Notes under the pieces: generated by a model
What the model was told of the DNA's origin: nothing
The model's input: the letters and a program-made list of their open reading frames with translations, nothing else
The model's database searches: none
Source of the DNA: JAEUSE01 sp964648985
Lineage (GTDB): Bacteria > Patescibacteriota > Doudnabacteria > UBA920
NCBI GenBank assembly: GCA_964648985.1
Contig: CAZYMS010000008.1
Location: 1 to 55,279 of the forward strand
Reading direction: 5' to 3'
DNA length: 55,279 bases
Position numbers and translations under genes: made by a program
In this document: positions 32,412-40,956 of the stretch, one piece after another
Layout: every line of letters begins with the position of its first letter
Numbering within the stretch: the first letter of the stretch is position 1

Positions 32412-33311
32412 ATGAATCAATTAGAGTATAAAGAGTTAGGCGCAAATATTCGGCAGGTGTATCTAGATAGCGATAAGTACCAACTCGATAAGCACGTACC
32501 TGCATTTAAAAAAGACGGAGAATATGTTGGTGACTTTTTTAGTTTGACCATGTTTGAGCTTGATGGCGAAAATCCGCCCATTTTCTATCATACCTATAGC
32601 CCATACGATGTAATAACCGGCAAGAGCTCGGACCATGCAGTTATATTCCGGTCAGGGCAAATAGTTATGTCTACAGAATTTACACCGTATATGCGCCAGC
32701 GTACTGGTGTTATGACCGCAGTTGTTCTAGAAGGATTGGGCTTACAAGAGATACGTTCTCGAAAAGTTTTGTATATAGGAACTGGTAATATCGCTCAGCA
32801 CGATCTTGCCGCGCTTAAAGCATATTATCCAGACTTGCAAACAGTCTCATATATCAACCGCACAGGGAAGGCTGGTGCTTTCCGTGACGTTGCCAATGAC
32901 ATTGGTGTAACAATAGAGCAGGGGAGTTTAGAACAGATTGGTGACTCCGACATTATTATTTGTCATACGAATTCAAAGGACCCAGTTCTTGCTGCTGCAA
33001 TGAAAAAGCATATTAAGCAGGGAGCTGTAATTACTGTTTTTTCTTCTGAAAATTTTACAGAAGTCGCAAGTGAGTTTTTCGATACCAATGATGCAACGGT
33101 GCTTATTGATTGGGCTCAAACTATTAATGAGTCGCCGGATTTACAGGTAGCAGTAGAACAGGGTATTGCAGATGCGGCTAAGTTAATACCTTTGAGACAG
33201 TTTTTCACCGAAGGAGCCGCAGGTAACAGCCGCTATACAATTTATCGTAGTCACGGTACCCCCATGCAGAACCTAGCTGCTTTGCAATTGCTTTTAAAAC
33301 AACAAAGTTAG
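32412..33311 (+). CDS. Ornithine cyclodeaminase/mu-crystallin family protein
   Basis: About 299 residues with the family's NAD(P) site VLYIGTGNIAQHDLAALKAY, the preceding LGLQEIRSRK, IICHTNSKDPVL, and VLIDWAQTINESPDLQVAVEQG. The N-terminal half holds the catalytic domain. The family includes ornithine cyclodeaminase, alanine dehydrogenase and ketimine reductase; the substrate cannot be chosen. The start is ATG 32412; a TTG at 32394 adds six residues. A bidirectional terminator follows. Confidence 0.85.
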   Translation: MNQLEYKELGANIRQVYLDSDKYQLDKHVPAFKKDGEYVGDFFSLTMFELDGENPPIFYHTYSPYDVITGKSSDHAVIFRSGQIVMSTEFTPYMRQRTGVMTAVVLEGLGLQEIRSRKVLYIGTGNIAQHDLAALKAYYPDLQTVSYINRTGKAGAFRDVANDIGVTIEQGSLEQIGDSDIIICHTNSKDPVLAAAMKKHIKQGAVITVFSSENFTEVASEFFDTNDATVLIDWAQTINESPDLQVAVEQGIADAAKLIPLRQFFTEGAAGNSRYTIYRSHGTPMQNLAALQLLLKQQS

Positions 33312-33340
33312 ATTTGGCCTAGCGTTCATAAAAAAAACGA

Positions 33341-33370
33341 CCCCACGGAATGTTTGTTCCGTGGGGTTTT
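33341..33370. terminator. Bidirectional terminator
   Basis: CCCCACGGAA and TTCCGTGGGG form a 10-bp stem with a TGTTTG loop. TTTT follows on the plus strand and a seven-T run on the minus strand. It serves the cyclodeaminase-like gene and the convergent gene at 33427. Confidence 0.9.
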
Positions 33371-33426
33371 GGCGAATATTTCGCCGTATAGATTTTGCTT
33401 TACAACCTGCAAAGCCCTTTCACTGT

Positions 33427-34014
33427 TCAACTCATGCCACGATAATGCACGTGTATGCAGTCCTGGCAATGCAGTTTACGAACACCTGCCGCAATAAGCT
33501 CCGAAAAATTATTCAGTGCCATGGGGAGAGCGGTAGGTATTCCGGAAAAAGGGTATGTTGGCGTAACGTATGCAAGGTTGTTTTCGCTATGAACGTGATG
33601 TGCTGTCACCAGTACTCGTGTCATAGCTTCGGTATTTCCGACTTCTGCTTCTAGTAACGTTACTTTCGCCGTAACAGCACCGGAATAGGTCTGGAAGAAA
33701 CCTTGCGTAGTTTTATCGCCCAGCACAAACCGGGGTTTGAGCGGGTTGCCCATGCTATCTCCTACAACGGTAACCGCGCGTTTCCCGTCTAGGATTTGGA
33801 CTTGTTCGGAAAGAACCAGACTCAGAGATAAGTCTGATCTGCCGACAAGGGGTTCCGGGAGCAGGTATATGACCATGTCGCCGTCTCCTCCAGTGCGGGT
33901 TACTTCGGGAAGATCAACTTCCAAAAAGTCTCCCACCCGTACTGCTTGCCACGCCTGCGCCACCAGTATCCCTTCGAGATTACGTGGCGTGGGGCTCACA
34001 ATTGCCTTAAGCAT
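33427..34014 (-). CDS. Hypothetical protein with a C-terminal His/Cys cluster
   Basis: A 195-residue soluble protein of no recognised family. The end, KLHCQDCIHVHYRG, groups one His, two Cys and two His as a possible zinc site. The start is ATG 34014 because CGGAGG lies 6 nt before it; the longer reading to 34065 has no signal. The Shine-Dalgarno sequence and unrelated sequence mark it as one of the SD-type genes of this window. It shares the bidirectional terminator at 33341. Confidence 0.6.
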   Translation of the reverse strand: MLKAIVSPTPRNLEGILVAQAWQAVRVGDFLEVDLPEVTRTGGDGDMVIYLLPEPLVGRSDLSLSLVLSEQVQILDGKRAVTVVGDSMGNPLKPRFVLGDKTTQGFFQTYSGAVTAKVTLLEAEVGNTEAMTRVLVTAHHVHSENNLAYVTPTYPFSGIPTALPMALNNFSELIAAGVRKLHCQDCIHVHYRGMS

Positions 34015-34220
34015 TTTTTTCCTCCGTAAGCTTGTATGAGAGTTAGTCTTTATTGTAGCGATCATTGGTTATGCGTAGTAGTTTAACCGAATGACGCTAC
34101 AGTATGCCAGACAAAGCCTTGAATGTCTATATTTGTTCTAGCTCCCTGCAGGTTTGAATTAGATGTACGGGTCCATATTTAAATAAGTGGACGCGGAAGA
34201 AAAATGTTAAAATAAGAGAA

Positions 34221-34667
34221 ATGAGTAAAGAAATTGTTATGCAATCTCAGATTTTAGATTACTTACAAACACAACGCGTGGGAATCCTGGCGATAGAAAT
34301 GACGGACGGTTCGCCTCATGCAGCTACAGTGCATTTCGCCGCTGAAGCCGATGGGTCACATTTTTACTTTTGGACCCCTGCCGGATCGCGCAAGGTAGAG
34401 TCGCTGCAGACTCGCCCAAGCTCTCGCGCCTCAGTGGTGATAGGCGCGGACGAAACGAATATGAAAACATTGCAAATGGACGGCGAGTGTAAATTTGTGT
34501 TAGAGCAAGATCGTTCTCGGTTCGACAGTATATACTTTGGTAAATTTCCAGAAAAAGTTGGAAAGTTTCCCGATGCGGTAGCGCTGGTGTTTTCACCAAG
34601 CTGGTGGAGATTTACTGACTGGACCACACCGCAAGGCAGAGTTGTTCTTAATTCAAAAGCAGAATAA
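34221..34667 (+). CDS. Pyridoxamine-phosphate-oxidase-like FMN-binding protein
   Basis: A 148-residue split-barrel protein: ILDYLQTQRVGILAIEMTDGSPHAATVHF, FYFWTPAGSRKVESL, SRASVVIGADETNMKTLQMDGE and VFSPSWWRFTDW. This order fits PNPOx-like flavin reductases or related proteins; the true PNPOx reaction is not implied. A 40-bp palindrome follows 8 bp after the stop. Confidence 0.83.
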   Translation: MSKEIVMQSQILDYLQTQRVGILAIEMTDGSPHAATVHFAAEADGSHFYFWTPAGSRKVESLQTRPSSRASVVIGADETNMKTLQMDGECKFVLEQDRSRFDSIYFGKFPEKVGKFPDAVALVFSPSWWRFTDWTTPQGRVVLNSKAE

Positions 34668-34675
34668 TCCACTTC

Positions 34676-34715
34676 AGAGACAACACTTTTCGTGGCCACG
34701 AAAAGTGTTGTCTCT
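34676..34715. repeat. Perfect 40-bp loopless palindrome, copy 1
   Basis: Arms AGAGACAACACTTTTCGTGG and its exact complement, centred on GGCC. It lies 8 bp beyond the plus-strand stop at 34667. Three relatives occur at 36368, 37978 and 41385. Confidence 0.9.
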
Positions 34716-34809
34716 TCTTAGTATGTGCCAGCGTTTTATGCTACTGTTTAATGATGTTTTGTAAGGTAGGTTTTACAATATTATTGTAAGCTATCATAAT
34801 GGTTGGGTC

Positions 34810-35889
34810 ATGAAAAATACTAAGAAAACTACAAAAAAGAATATAGTTCCGCAAGATATATACGTAGAGTGCGAGGTGCTACGCGGCCTGAAAAGTTTTG
34901 CCGTAAAAGAGATTAAGCGACTGTTCGGGGACCACGTAAGCATTATTGCAGATACTGACGAAGAATCTGTAAAATGCTTTTTTGCTGGTGATGCGCGCAA
35001 GTTGCTGGGCCTCCGCACTGTCGTTGCGGTGTACGCTGGAGCAAATATGCGCATTCCGGGACCACAGGCGCTTGTTTTGCCGCATAATTTTCAGTACGTA
35101 ATAAGCTTAATTAAATTTGCAGAGAGTTTGCATGGCCCTCGCGCATTTACTTCTATACGGTTCAATGCAGCAGGGGACGATTCCCCGTTATTTAAAAAAT
35201 TAGGCAGTAAGATTTCTAAAGCAGCATCTCTCAAATATGACCCGCGTGATGGTGATCACATGCTGCGTATCCGCCCTACTGAGTATGGGGAGTGGGGGTG
35301 GGATGTGCTCGTCCGCCTTTCGCCGCGCCCACTTTCTGCGCGTGGGTGGCGAGTAGCGAATATGCCTGGTGCGGTCAACGCCACCATCGCAAGTGCCATG
35401 GTCACACTTACGAACCCACAGGCGAGTGATTCGTACATAAATCTTATGTGCGGTTCCGGTACATTGCTTATAGAACGTGCGCAGTTTGGAAAGCCAAAGA
35501 AAATTGTAGGCATAGATAGTAGTAGCAAGTCGCTTGCTATGGCGACCACAAACATGCAAGCCGCCGGCTTTGCAAAAGATATTGAGCTACAAAAAATGGA
35601 TGCAACTGCTCTACGTTTTCCCGATGCGTCTTTTAATAAAATAGTGGCAGATGTACCATGGGGGCAGCTTATAGGTACACATACAGAAAACAATGAACTC
35701 TATCCAGCGCTGCTTCGCGAGGCGGCGCGTATTGGAGAAGCATACGCGGATTTTATAGTTCTCACTCATGACATAGCGCGGTTTGAAACAATACTTCAAG
35801 TAAATTGTTTCGGATGGAAGGTAAAGGCCGTCTATCAAATTTCGCAAGGTGGAAAGCATCCAAAAATATATCATCTAAAAAAGTCTTAG
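34810..35889 (+). CDS. THUMP-domain RNA methyltransferase (Trm14/TrmN/THUMPD-like)
   Basis: A 359-residue protein with an N-terminal THUMP-like region (YVECEVLRGLKSFAVKEIKRLFG), the RGWRVANMPGAVNATIASAMV segment, SAM motif I (INLMCGSGTLLIERA), acidic IVGIDSSSKS, and motif IV as DVPWG. The usual bacterial form is N/D-PPY; DVPWG is closer to archaeal/eukaryotic THUMPD-type enzymes that make m2G in tRNA. The RNA target is not certain. A short basic leader (KNTKKTTKK) starts the protein. Confidence 0.85.
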   Translation: MKNTKKTTKKNIVPQDIYVECEVLRGLKSFAVKEIKRLFGDHVSIIADTDEESVKCFFAGDARKLLGLRTVVAVYAGANMRIPGPQALVLPHNFQYVISLIKFAESLHGPRAFTSIRFNAAGDDSPLFKKLGSKISKAASLKYDPRDGDHMLRIRPTEYGEWGWDVLVRLSPRPLSARGWRVANMPGAVNATIASAMVTLTNPQASDSYINLMCGSGTLLIERAQFGKPKKIVGIDSSSKSLAMATTNMQAAGFAKDIELQKMDATALRFPDASFNKIVADVPWGQLIGTHTENNELYPALLREAARIGEAYADFIVLTHDIARFETILQVNCFGWKVKAVYQISQGGKHPKIYHLKKS

Positions 35890-35905
35890 TGTAATATAAA
35901 CCTCT

Positions 35906-36331
35906 ATGCTTGTACGCAACTATACTCCTACTGACTACGAAAACCTTAAGGCGTTGTATATGCAAGAAGGGCTGTATGGTGGCCAGTTCGATGCTGACAG
36001 AGACTCGGCAGAGCGGGTAAATGCTCTCAGTACCAAAGATCCAGAGTCTATTCTTGTATGCGAAGATGAAAACAAAATGGTAGGTACAGTATCCCTTATA
36101 GAAAATGGGCGAGTAGCATGGTTATTTCGGTTTGCTGTGGAAGAGGGAAGTGCTAGTGGCGAAGTGGTCTTAGCATTGTATGGTGCTGCGGTGCAGATAT
36201 TAAAAAGTAGAGGCCACACCCAAGTGCTCGTATATTCGCCGGTTGATAATCAAATGTTAGATGATCGTTACGAAAAAAGCCTAGGTTTCACCAAAGGTAA
36301 TAACTATATCTGTTTTTGGAAGCAACTATAA
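35906..36331 (+). CDS. GNAT-family N-acetyltransferase
   Basis: A 141-residue GNAT protein: MLVRNYTPTDYENLKALY, ILVCEDENKMVGTVSLIENG, WLFRFAVEEG and the C-terminal VYSPVDNQMLDDRYEKSLGFTKGNNYICFWK. The CoA-binding R/Q-x-x-G loop is weak (VEEGSASGEVV). The acceptor is unknown. It starts 16 bp after the THUMP methyltransferase gene. Confidence 0.8.
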   Translation: MLVRNYTPTDYENLKALYMQEGLYGGQFDADRDSAERVNALSTKDPESILVCEDENKMVGTVSLIENGRVAWLFRFAVEEGSASGEVVLALYGAAVQILKSRGHTQVLVYSPVDNQMLDDRYEKSLGFTKGNNYICFWKQL

Positions 36332-36367
36332 CCTTTCCACACTTTTCACCCCATTAACATCCCTCTC

Positions 36368-36409
36368 TAAAGACAGCACTGTTCGCGGCCGCGAACAGTG
36401 CTGTCTTTA
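36368..36409. repeat. Perfect 42-bp loopless palindrome, copy 2
   Basis: Arms contain AAAGACAGCACTGTTCGCGG, centred on GCGGCCGC. Compared with copy 1, A/G and T/G changes occur at matching positions in both arms. It lies 36 bp after the stop at 36331, in a convergent gap. Confidence 0.9.
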
Positions 36410-36469
36410 TATCATGGTTTTTAGTTTCTATTGTTGCTTATTCATAATACGTTTGAGCTATATAAATGC

Positions 36470-36506
36470 AAAAACAGGGCGGCCAGGAGAGTATGCGCCC
36501 TGTTTT
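36470..36506. terminator. Hairpin terminator of the beta-helix gene
   Basis: AAAACAGGGCG and CGCCCTGTTTT form an 11-bp stem; a run of T follows on the minus strand. It lies 37 bp beyond the minus-strand stop at 36544 and could also act on the plus strand. Confidence 0.8.
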
Positions 36507-36543
36507 ATGCTTAGTGACAGTTTTGTATGGCGCTGGGTGCGCC

Positions 36544-37740
36544 CTACAGGTTATTGAGTGGTTGGCAAAAGTTGGGGAGTCCTACAGGTTGGGGGAAGTA
36601 TTTGTCTTTAACTTCCAGCGCGCACGCTGCGTCGAACTTAAGCAGTCCTCCAACGATGAATCGTGGATCCCAAGTATTAAGGATAATCTGCACTCCCCGA
36701 GCGGATTCAAAGTGGAGAGCAGTTCCCACTCCTGTAAAGACGTTACTGCTAACAATTACATCTTCACCTGCCCCCAAACACTCAAAGGCATATAGTGCAC
36801 CTTTACCGCCAATTTGGTTGCTAGAAACCACAACTCCCTGTACGTAGCCACCAACACCAATGCGGATTGGGATAACACTAACTCCATCGCTATTCTCAAA
36901 ATAGCAGTGTGTTATCGAGCTGGCTATAAGGGTTTTTGCCCAGATACCACCTCGGACATTACCCTCAATGCCGTTGTAAGCAATGTGAATGTTGTTAATG
37001 GGATAGCTTCCGTCTGGGGCTATCACGTTAATGCCGAGACCGTTACCGCTGATGTGATTACCAGCGATCTTGAGAACGGCGGCCCCGTACTTGCCATTGA
37101 TACGTATGCCATCACCTGGACATTGCCAGATGTAGTTATTGTCTATCGCTATTATTGCACTGTTTGCCTCTTTAATTGCTGTAGGGGTCACAAACGGCTC
37201 CCCAATAATCTGGATCCCCGCCGTTTTAAACCCTCGCCCGATTTTGCCAAATTCATCGTTAATACGTATGCCGCTGATCGTGGCTTGGTATGTATTGATG
37301 AATTGTATGCCAACCTGCGCAGTGGCTCCGCCGGCAAGTGTAAATCCAGTCAGGGTGATGTTGGAGTAGGTCGATTCTTCCGTGAGGCGTTTGTATTCCA
37401 TGGCGACGTCGTCTCCGGTGTAGAAAAGAATCGAGTCTTCGACGCCAACGCCAATGATGGATCCGCCTTTCCGCAGTCTTAACTTACCATTGTAAACAAA
37501 TTTGCCTTTTGGCAGTAATACCAGTGGGGCGGCATCTATTGCGCGTTGTAATGCGATGGCATTTTTTTCCGCATCTCCAGCATCACCCACTGTAACACCA
37601 CACTCGCTGGCGATCACTGCTGATGAGCCTTGCGCGCAACGCCAACCGAGTAGGCCTCGGCTTTGGGCCTCAGCATTAATTCCATTAGCTGCCATAAAAA
37701 AAGGCAGTGCCAATAACAAAACTGTCAATCTCAGTTTCAT
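36544..37740 (-). CDS. Secreted right-handed beta-helix protein (pectate-lyase-like)
   Basis: 398 residues with a signal peptide (LTVLLLALPFFMAANGINA). A Pectate_lyase_3-type start (NAIALQRAIDAAPLVLLPKGKF) leads into a parallel beta-helix of about ten coils, with NITLTGFTLAGG, IAGNHISGNGLGI and VVSSNQIGGKG as typical coil segments. It probably binds or cleaves polysaccharide outside the cell; catalytic residues cannot be assigned. The start is ATG 37740, with AGGAG 6 nt upstream. Base use looks more GC-rich than its neighbours, so transfer is possible. Confidence 0.8.
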   Translation of the reverse strand: MKLRLTVLLLALPFFMAANGINAEAQSRGLLGWRCAQGSSAVIASECGVTVGDAGDAEKNAIALQRAIDAAPLVLLPKGKFVYNGKLRLRKGGSIIGVGVEDSILFYTGDDVAMEYKRLTEESTYSNITLTGFTLAGGATAQVGIQFINTYQATISGIRINDEFGKIGRGFKTAGIQIIGEPFVTPTAIKEANSAIIAIDNNYIWQCPGDGIRINGKYGAAVLKIAGNHISGNGLGINVIAPDGSYPINNIHIAYNGIEGNVRGGIWAKTLIASSITHCYFENSDGVSVIPIRIGVGGYVQGVVVSSNQIGGKGALYAFECLGAGEDVIVSSNVFTGVGTALHFESARGVQIILNTWDPRFIVGGLLKFDAACALEVKDKYFPQPVGLPNFCQPLNNL

Positions 37741-37881
37741 TCGCATCTCCTGTGATTTTTTCAGACCAATTTCAATCCTTTTTCTAACACCATAGAGGAG
37801 CCAATTGCTCCTAAAGACAGTAGATTTTGATGGATTGCATACCCTACTCGGCAACCCACCATGGGCAATTAGAAAACATTT

Positions 37882-37910
37882 ACGTTACCATATATACTTC
37901 TCAATGTCAA
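37882..37910 (-). promoter_or_regulatory. Promoter of the beta-helix gene
   Basis: On the minus strand TTGACA and TAACGT are spaced 17 bp apart. The leader, about 135 nt, contains a hairpin (AGGAGC/GCTCCT at 37792-37813). Confidence 0.5.
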
Positions 37911-37977
37911 TAGAAGTAAGCGGTATATATTATTTAAGTAACCTCCTCTATTTTTAAAGTCTTTACTATCTGTTTTT

Positions 37978-38017
37978 AAAGACAACACTTTTCGCGGCCG
38001 CGAAAAGTGTTGACTTT
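37978..38017. repeat. 40-bp loopless palindrome, copy 3 (one mismatch)
   Basis: AAAGACAACACTTTTCGCGG faces its complement with a single mismatch in the outer arm (GAC against GTC). The centre is GCGGCCGC. It lies 19 bp beyond the minus-strand stop at 38037. Confidence 0.88.
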
Positions 38018-38036
38018 CAGCTTTTTTGGTAGATAA

Positions 38037-38984
38037 CTAGCGGCTATATTGTACGGCCTGTTTGAAGGCTTTAAGGGATTCTAGGTCTGACTCCACTCTC
38101 CAGTCCTGCTCTTTTTTAAAGTTAAACCATATCCACCCTACTATGTGCGGGTCAGTTTGAATGCGGGAGAATGCATCATGCATCCACGCAGCTTTTTTTG
38201 GTCCTGCAGCAGAGGCAAAGCTGGTTATGAGTATGGGCCGGTTGAACTTTTTCAGTTCAGCAAGAGAGGCGTTGAATGCCTCTGAGTAACTTTGCCAGGG
38301 ATCGCCCCAGTTAAAACCATCCAGTCCTACATAGTCCACTACGTCATGGCCTGGAAAATAATCTTTTATAACATCTACTGGCTCATTGTTTACCACCCAC
38401 GCAAATTTTACCTTATTGTTGTATACGCTTGGCTCGTGAAAAATATTCCAGACTTTTCTGTAGGCCATTTTATATTTGTCCGGAGTATTTTCGTACAACC
38501 CTTGGCCAGTAGGAGTCCAGTCGCCATTCATTTCGGAAAATGGTACGAATATAACGGGCGCAGTGTAGGTGTGCATCTCTGTCGCAAGGTCACGGATTTT
38601 TTGGTCCCACTGTCCGCTGTTTATGGCATCGTCAGAAAATTCAGGCTGATTAGCCGGTTCACGATTATAGTCCATTGCTTCCCAAAATACAACCAGAGTT
38701 TTTCCATGATCCGCCAGAGGTCGGGCAAGTTCCGAAGGGAATGCGTTCCCATTTCCTAAGTGGATAAATGTTCCCTGATATGTTGCTTGTTTGCCCGTAA
38801 GAAGTTCGAACTTGCTCAATGTTTTATCCGTGTCTATCGTAACGCCCCAATGTTTGGCGGGAAGCGGTGATCCTTGGGTGCTAAGGCTTAATACGCAAAA
38901 CGCAAAAACAGACACTGCTTTTTGTAGACGGTGTCTTCGGGTGGATGGGATACCAGTGCGGATGGTGCGAACGTGTATACGCAT
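38037..38984 (-). CDS. Secreted GH26-like protein lacking the catalytic nucleophile
   Basis: 315 residues with a signal peptide (LQKAVSVFAFCVLSLSTQG) and a (beta/alpha)8 domain of glycoside hydrolase 26 type: HWGVTIDT, VVFWEAMDYN, the acid/base motif PFSEMNGDW (Glu151), FAWVVNNEPVDV, VGLDGFNWGD. Where a Glu nucleophile is expected (KPxMIAExG), the sequence reads RPILITSFASAAG, with Ser255. It may be inactive, or a binding protein. ATG 38984 is preferred: the longer reading begins in a promoter. TTGACA-N17-TACTTT lies just upstream. Confidence 0.75.
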   Translation of the reverse strand: MRIHVRTIRTGIPSTRRHRLQKAVSVFAFCVLSLSTQGSPLPAKHWGVTIDTDKTLSKFELLTGKQATYQGTFIHLGNGNAFPSELARPLADHGKTLVVFWEAMDYNREPANQPEFSDDAINSGQWDQKIRDLATEMHTYTAPVIFVPFSEMNGDWTPTGQGLYENTPDKYKMAYRKVWNIFHEPSVYNNKVKFAWVVNNEPVDVIKDYFPGHDVVDYVGLDGFNWGDPWQSYSEAFNASLAELKKFNRPILITSFASAAGPKKAAWMHDAFSRIQTDPHIVGWIWFNFKKEQDWRVESDLESLKAFKQAVQYSR

Positions 38985-39021
38985 GAATGCTATGAACATA
39001 AAAGTACTATAAATAAGCCGG

Positions 39022-39053
39022 ATTGTCAAAAAAGTAACCCATATTTTGACAAT
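39022..39053. promoter_or_regulatory. Predicted MarR operator covering two divergent -35 boxes
   Basis: ATTGTCAAAA (39022-39031) and TTTTGACAAT (39044-39053) form a perfect 10-bp inverted repeat with a 12-bp spacer. Each arm carries a TTGACA: the minus-strand one (-10 TACTTT, 39001-39006) drives the GH26-like gene and the plus-strand one (-10 TATACT, 39068-39073) drives marR. A repressor here would cover both promoters. Confidence 0.6.
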
Positions 39054-39099
39054 GGATTATATTGATATATACTTTACATATCAAGTAATATACAACTAC

Positions 39100-39519
39100 A
39101 TGCAACAAGAAAATACGAGCATAGAATTTTTGCTCGCACTCGCAAAATTTGAGGCAATTATATCTCGCAAGCTCGATGCGCGCCTCGGGGGCATTGGCTT
39201 TACGGAATTTCAAATCCTATATCATTTGAGTCTGGCAGAAAATGAGAAGATGCGGCGCGTAGACCTTGCAGAGAATATTGGCCTAACTGCATCAGGTATA
39301 ACGAGGCTGCTCTTGCCCATGGAGAAAATTGGCCTGATTAAAAAGCAAGCAGATGAAACAGATGCACGAGTGAGTTATGTCATCCTTGCCAAGGGTGGGA
39401 AGCAGAAACTCGTAGATGGCATGGAACGTGCGGAGTTGTTCGTGGAAGATACATTACCAACGTTATTAGATGTAAAAAAGCTTCAAGATTTGTTAAAAAT
39501 ATTACGCACAGCCGTTTAG
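39100..39519 (+). CDS. MarR-family transcription regulator
   Basis: 139 residues with a winged-helix core: FTEFQILYHLSLAENEKMRRVDLAENIGLTASGITRLLLPMEKIGLIKKQ followed by the wing DETDARVSYVILAKGG. This fits MarR dimers, usually repressors released by small phenolics or oxidants. The start is ATG 39100; the longer frame from TTG 39046 lies within the promoter. It is probably autoregulated through the inverted repeat upstream. Confidence 0.9.
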   Translation: MQQENTSIEFLLALAKFEAIISRKLDARLGGIGFTEFQILYHLSLAENEKMRRVDLAENIGLTASGITRLLLPMEKIGLIKKQADETDARVSYVILAKGGKQKLVDGMERAELFVEDTLPTLLDVKKLQDLLKILRTAV

Positions 39520-39576
39520 TGCTCCCGTCTCAATTCAGTAGCGGCGTTGCCTCACGTTTTATGCTAGTATGCTTAC

Positions 39577-40449
39577 ATGATAGACTTGCACACGCATTCA
39601 ACTGTTTCAGACGGTGAATTTTCTCCCGAAGAGTTAGTAGATATGGCAAAAGCGGCTGGCCTTACCACGTTTGCGGTAAGTGATCATGATACGCTGGAGG
39701 GTTCAAGGCGTGCCATATTGCGAGGCAAAGAAATAGGTGTACACGTTATTCCTGCGGTAGAAATTAGTACTGCACTCAGTGGTAAAGTACTTCATATTCT
39801 TGGTTATTATGTAGACATAGATAACGAACCGCTTACTAAAACCTTGCGGGATATATGCGAGTATCGTATCCAGCGGGCAAAGTTCTTAGTGGAGAATACT
39901 AATAAAGAGCTCCTGACCTTAGGTAGAACGCCTATGGACTTAGAGTATGTCCTCCGAATAGGAAAAGAAAAGCCCATTACGCGTTCCGACATTGCTCAGT
40001 ACTTAATAGACCTCGGGCATGTAACAACAAAGCAAGAAGCGTTTGATCGATGGCTTGAAAAATATAACGTTCCGAATAAAGATTTGTCTGTGGAAGAAAC
40101 CATTCAGCTTATACATGGTGCTGGTGGAGTAGCAGTGCTGGCACACCCAAATTCAAAGTTTTTATCTCTCTGGCATATTTCAAATGATTTTGCGGATATA
40201 ACACATATGTTGAGCACCATGAAAGCACAGGGCTTGGACGGCGTAGAGGTGTATCGAACCGAACACAGTGCTGAAGACAGGCAGCGATATATGGCCCTTG
40301 CTCAGTCGCTTGGTCTGGCGCTTTCCGGTGGTTCAGACTTTCACGGTCCGCATAATCAAACAAGTCCGGAAAGAATTGCTGCAATAGATGTGCCTAATAG
40401 TGTGGCAGAGGTCTTAGAAACCGTAAGTACTAAGTATAAACACGTATGA
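39577..40449 (+). CDS. PHP-domain phosphoesterase (YciV/RNase AM type)
   Basis: 290 residues with the PHP motifs MIDLHTHSTVSDGEFSP, FAVSDHDTLEGS, VIPAVEIST, VAVLAHPNSKF and GGSDFHGPHN, which give the metal-binding His and Asp set. The family cuts 3',5'-nucleoside bisphosphates or trims RNA 5' ends. A TATGCT box 11 bp before ATG suggests a very short leader. Its stop overlaps the next gene by 4 nt. Confidence 0.93.
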   Translation: MIDLHTHSTVSDGEFSPEELVDMAKAAGLTTFAVSDHDTLEGSRRAILRGKEIGVHVIPAVEISTALSGKVLHILGYYVDIDNEPLTKTLRDICEYRIQRAKFLVENTNKELLTLGRTPMDLEYVLRIGKEKPITRSDIAQYLIDLGHVTTKQEAFDRWLEKYNVPNKDLSVEETIQLIHGAGGVAVLAHPNSKFLSLWHISNDFADITHMLSTMKAQGLDGVEVYRTEHSAEDRQRYMALAQSLGLALSGGSDFHGPHNQTSPERIAAIDVPNSVAEVLETVSTKYKHV

Positions 40450-40913
40450 ACGATCGATATATAGTCACGGGCATTGTCCAGCATGGAGATATGGTTGTGG
40501 TGGGTAAAAAGGCTAAGGGGCAGCCGCCATATCCCGATGTATGGCACACGCCAGGTGGGGGCATAGAAAATACAGATCTAGCAAAAGAGCTGTATGAAAA
40601 AGGGGATTTTGATAATGAGTATTTCCACACAGAACTTCAGCGGGAAATTCGTGAGGAGTTGAATATAGAAATCACCAACATTCGTAATATTGTACCAGGC
40701 GCGCGTACTACGCCAAGGCAGGGTGATGCGCAAAATAAAAGCGGAGAACAAACGCACTATTATTTTCTAGAATATTTTTGCGACTATGTAGGGGGTGAGC
40801 TGGAGCCTGGCGATGACTTAGCAGAGGTGCGGTGGGTGCACAAAGAAGATTTGACCAATATTCAACTTACGCCGCCCAGTTTAGAAATGTATAAAGAGCT
40901 TGGGTGGATATAA
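40446..40913 (+). CDS. Nudix hydrolase with an expanded box
   Basis: 155 residues, Nudix fold: YPDVWHTPGGGIENTD, then about 20 extra residues before REIREELNIEI, then YYFLEYFCDY. The REIREE core is complete; the insert between GG and RE again departs from the standard spacing, as in the protein at 12079. The start codon overlaps the PHP gene stop (ATGA), so the two are translationally coupled. Confidence 0.85.
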   Translation: MNDRYIVTGIVQHGDMVVVGKKAKGQPPYPDVWHTPGGGIENTDLAKELYEKGDFDNEYFHTELQREIREELNIEITNIRNIVPGARTTPRQGDAQNKSGEQTHYYFLEYFCDYVGGELEPGDDLAEVRWVHKEDLTNIQLTPPSLEMYKELGWI

Positions 40914-40956
40914 TTAATTAGTAGTAAGAAGTAGGTAGTAAGCAGAAAAAACATCC

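Noticed and set aside
36527..37795. Several plus-strand frames opposite the beta-helix gene, up to 222 codons
   Set aside because: They are antisense shadows: the minus-strand frame has a signal peptide, repeat pattern, promoter and Shine-Dalgarno sequence.
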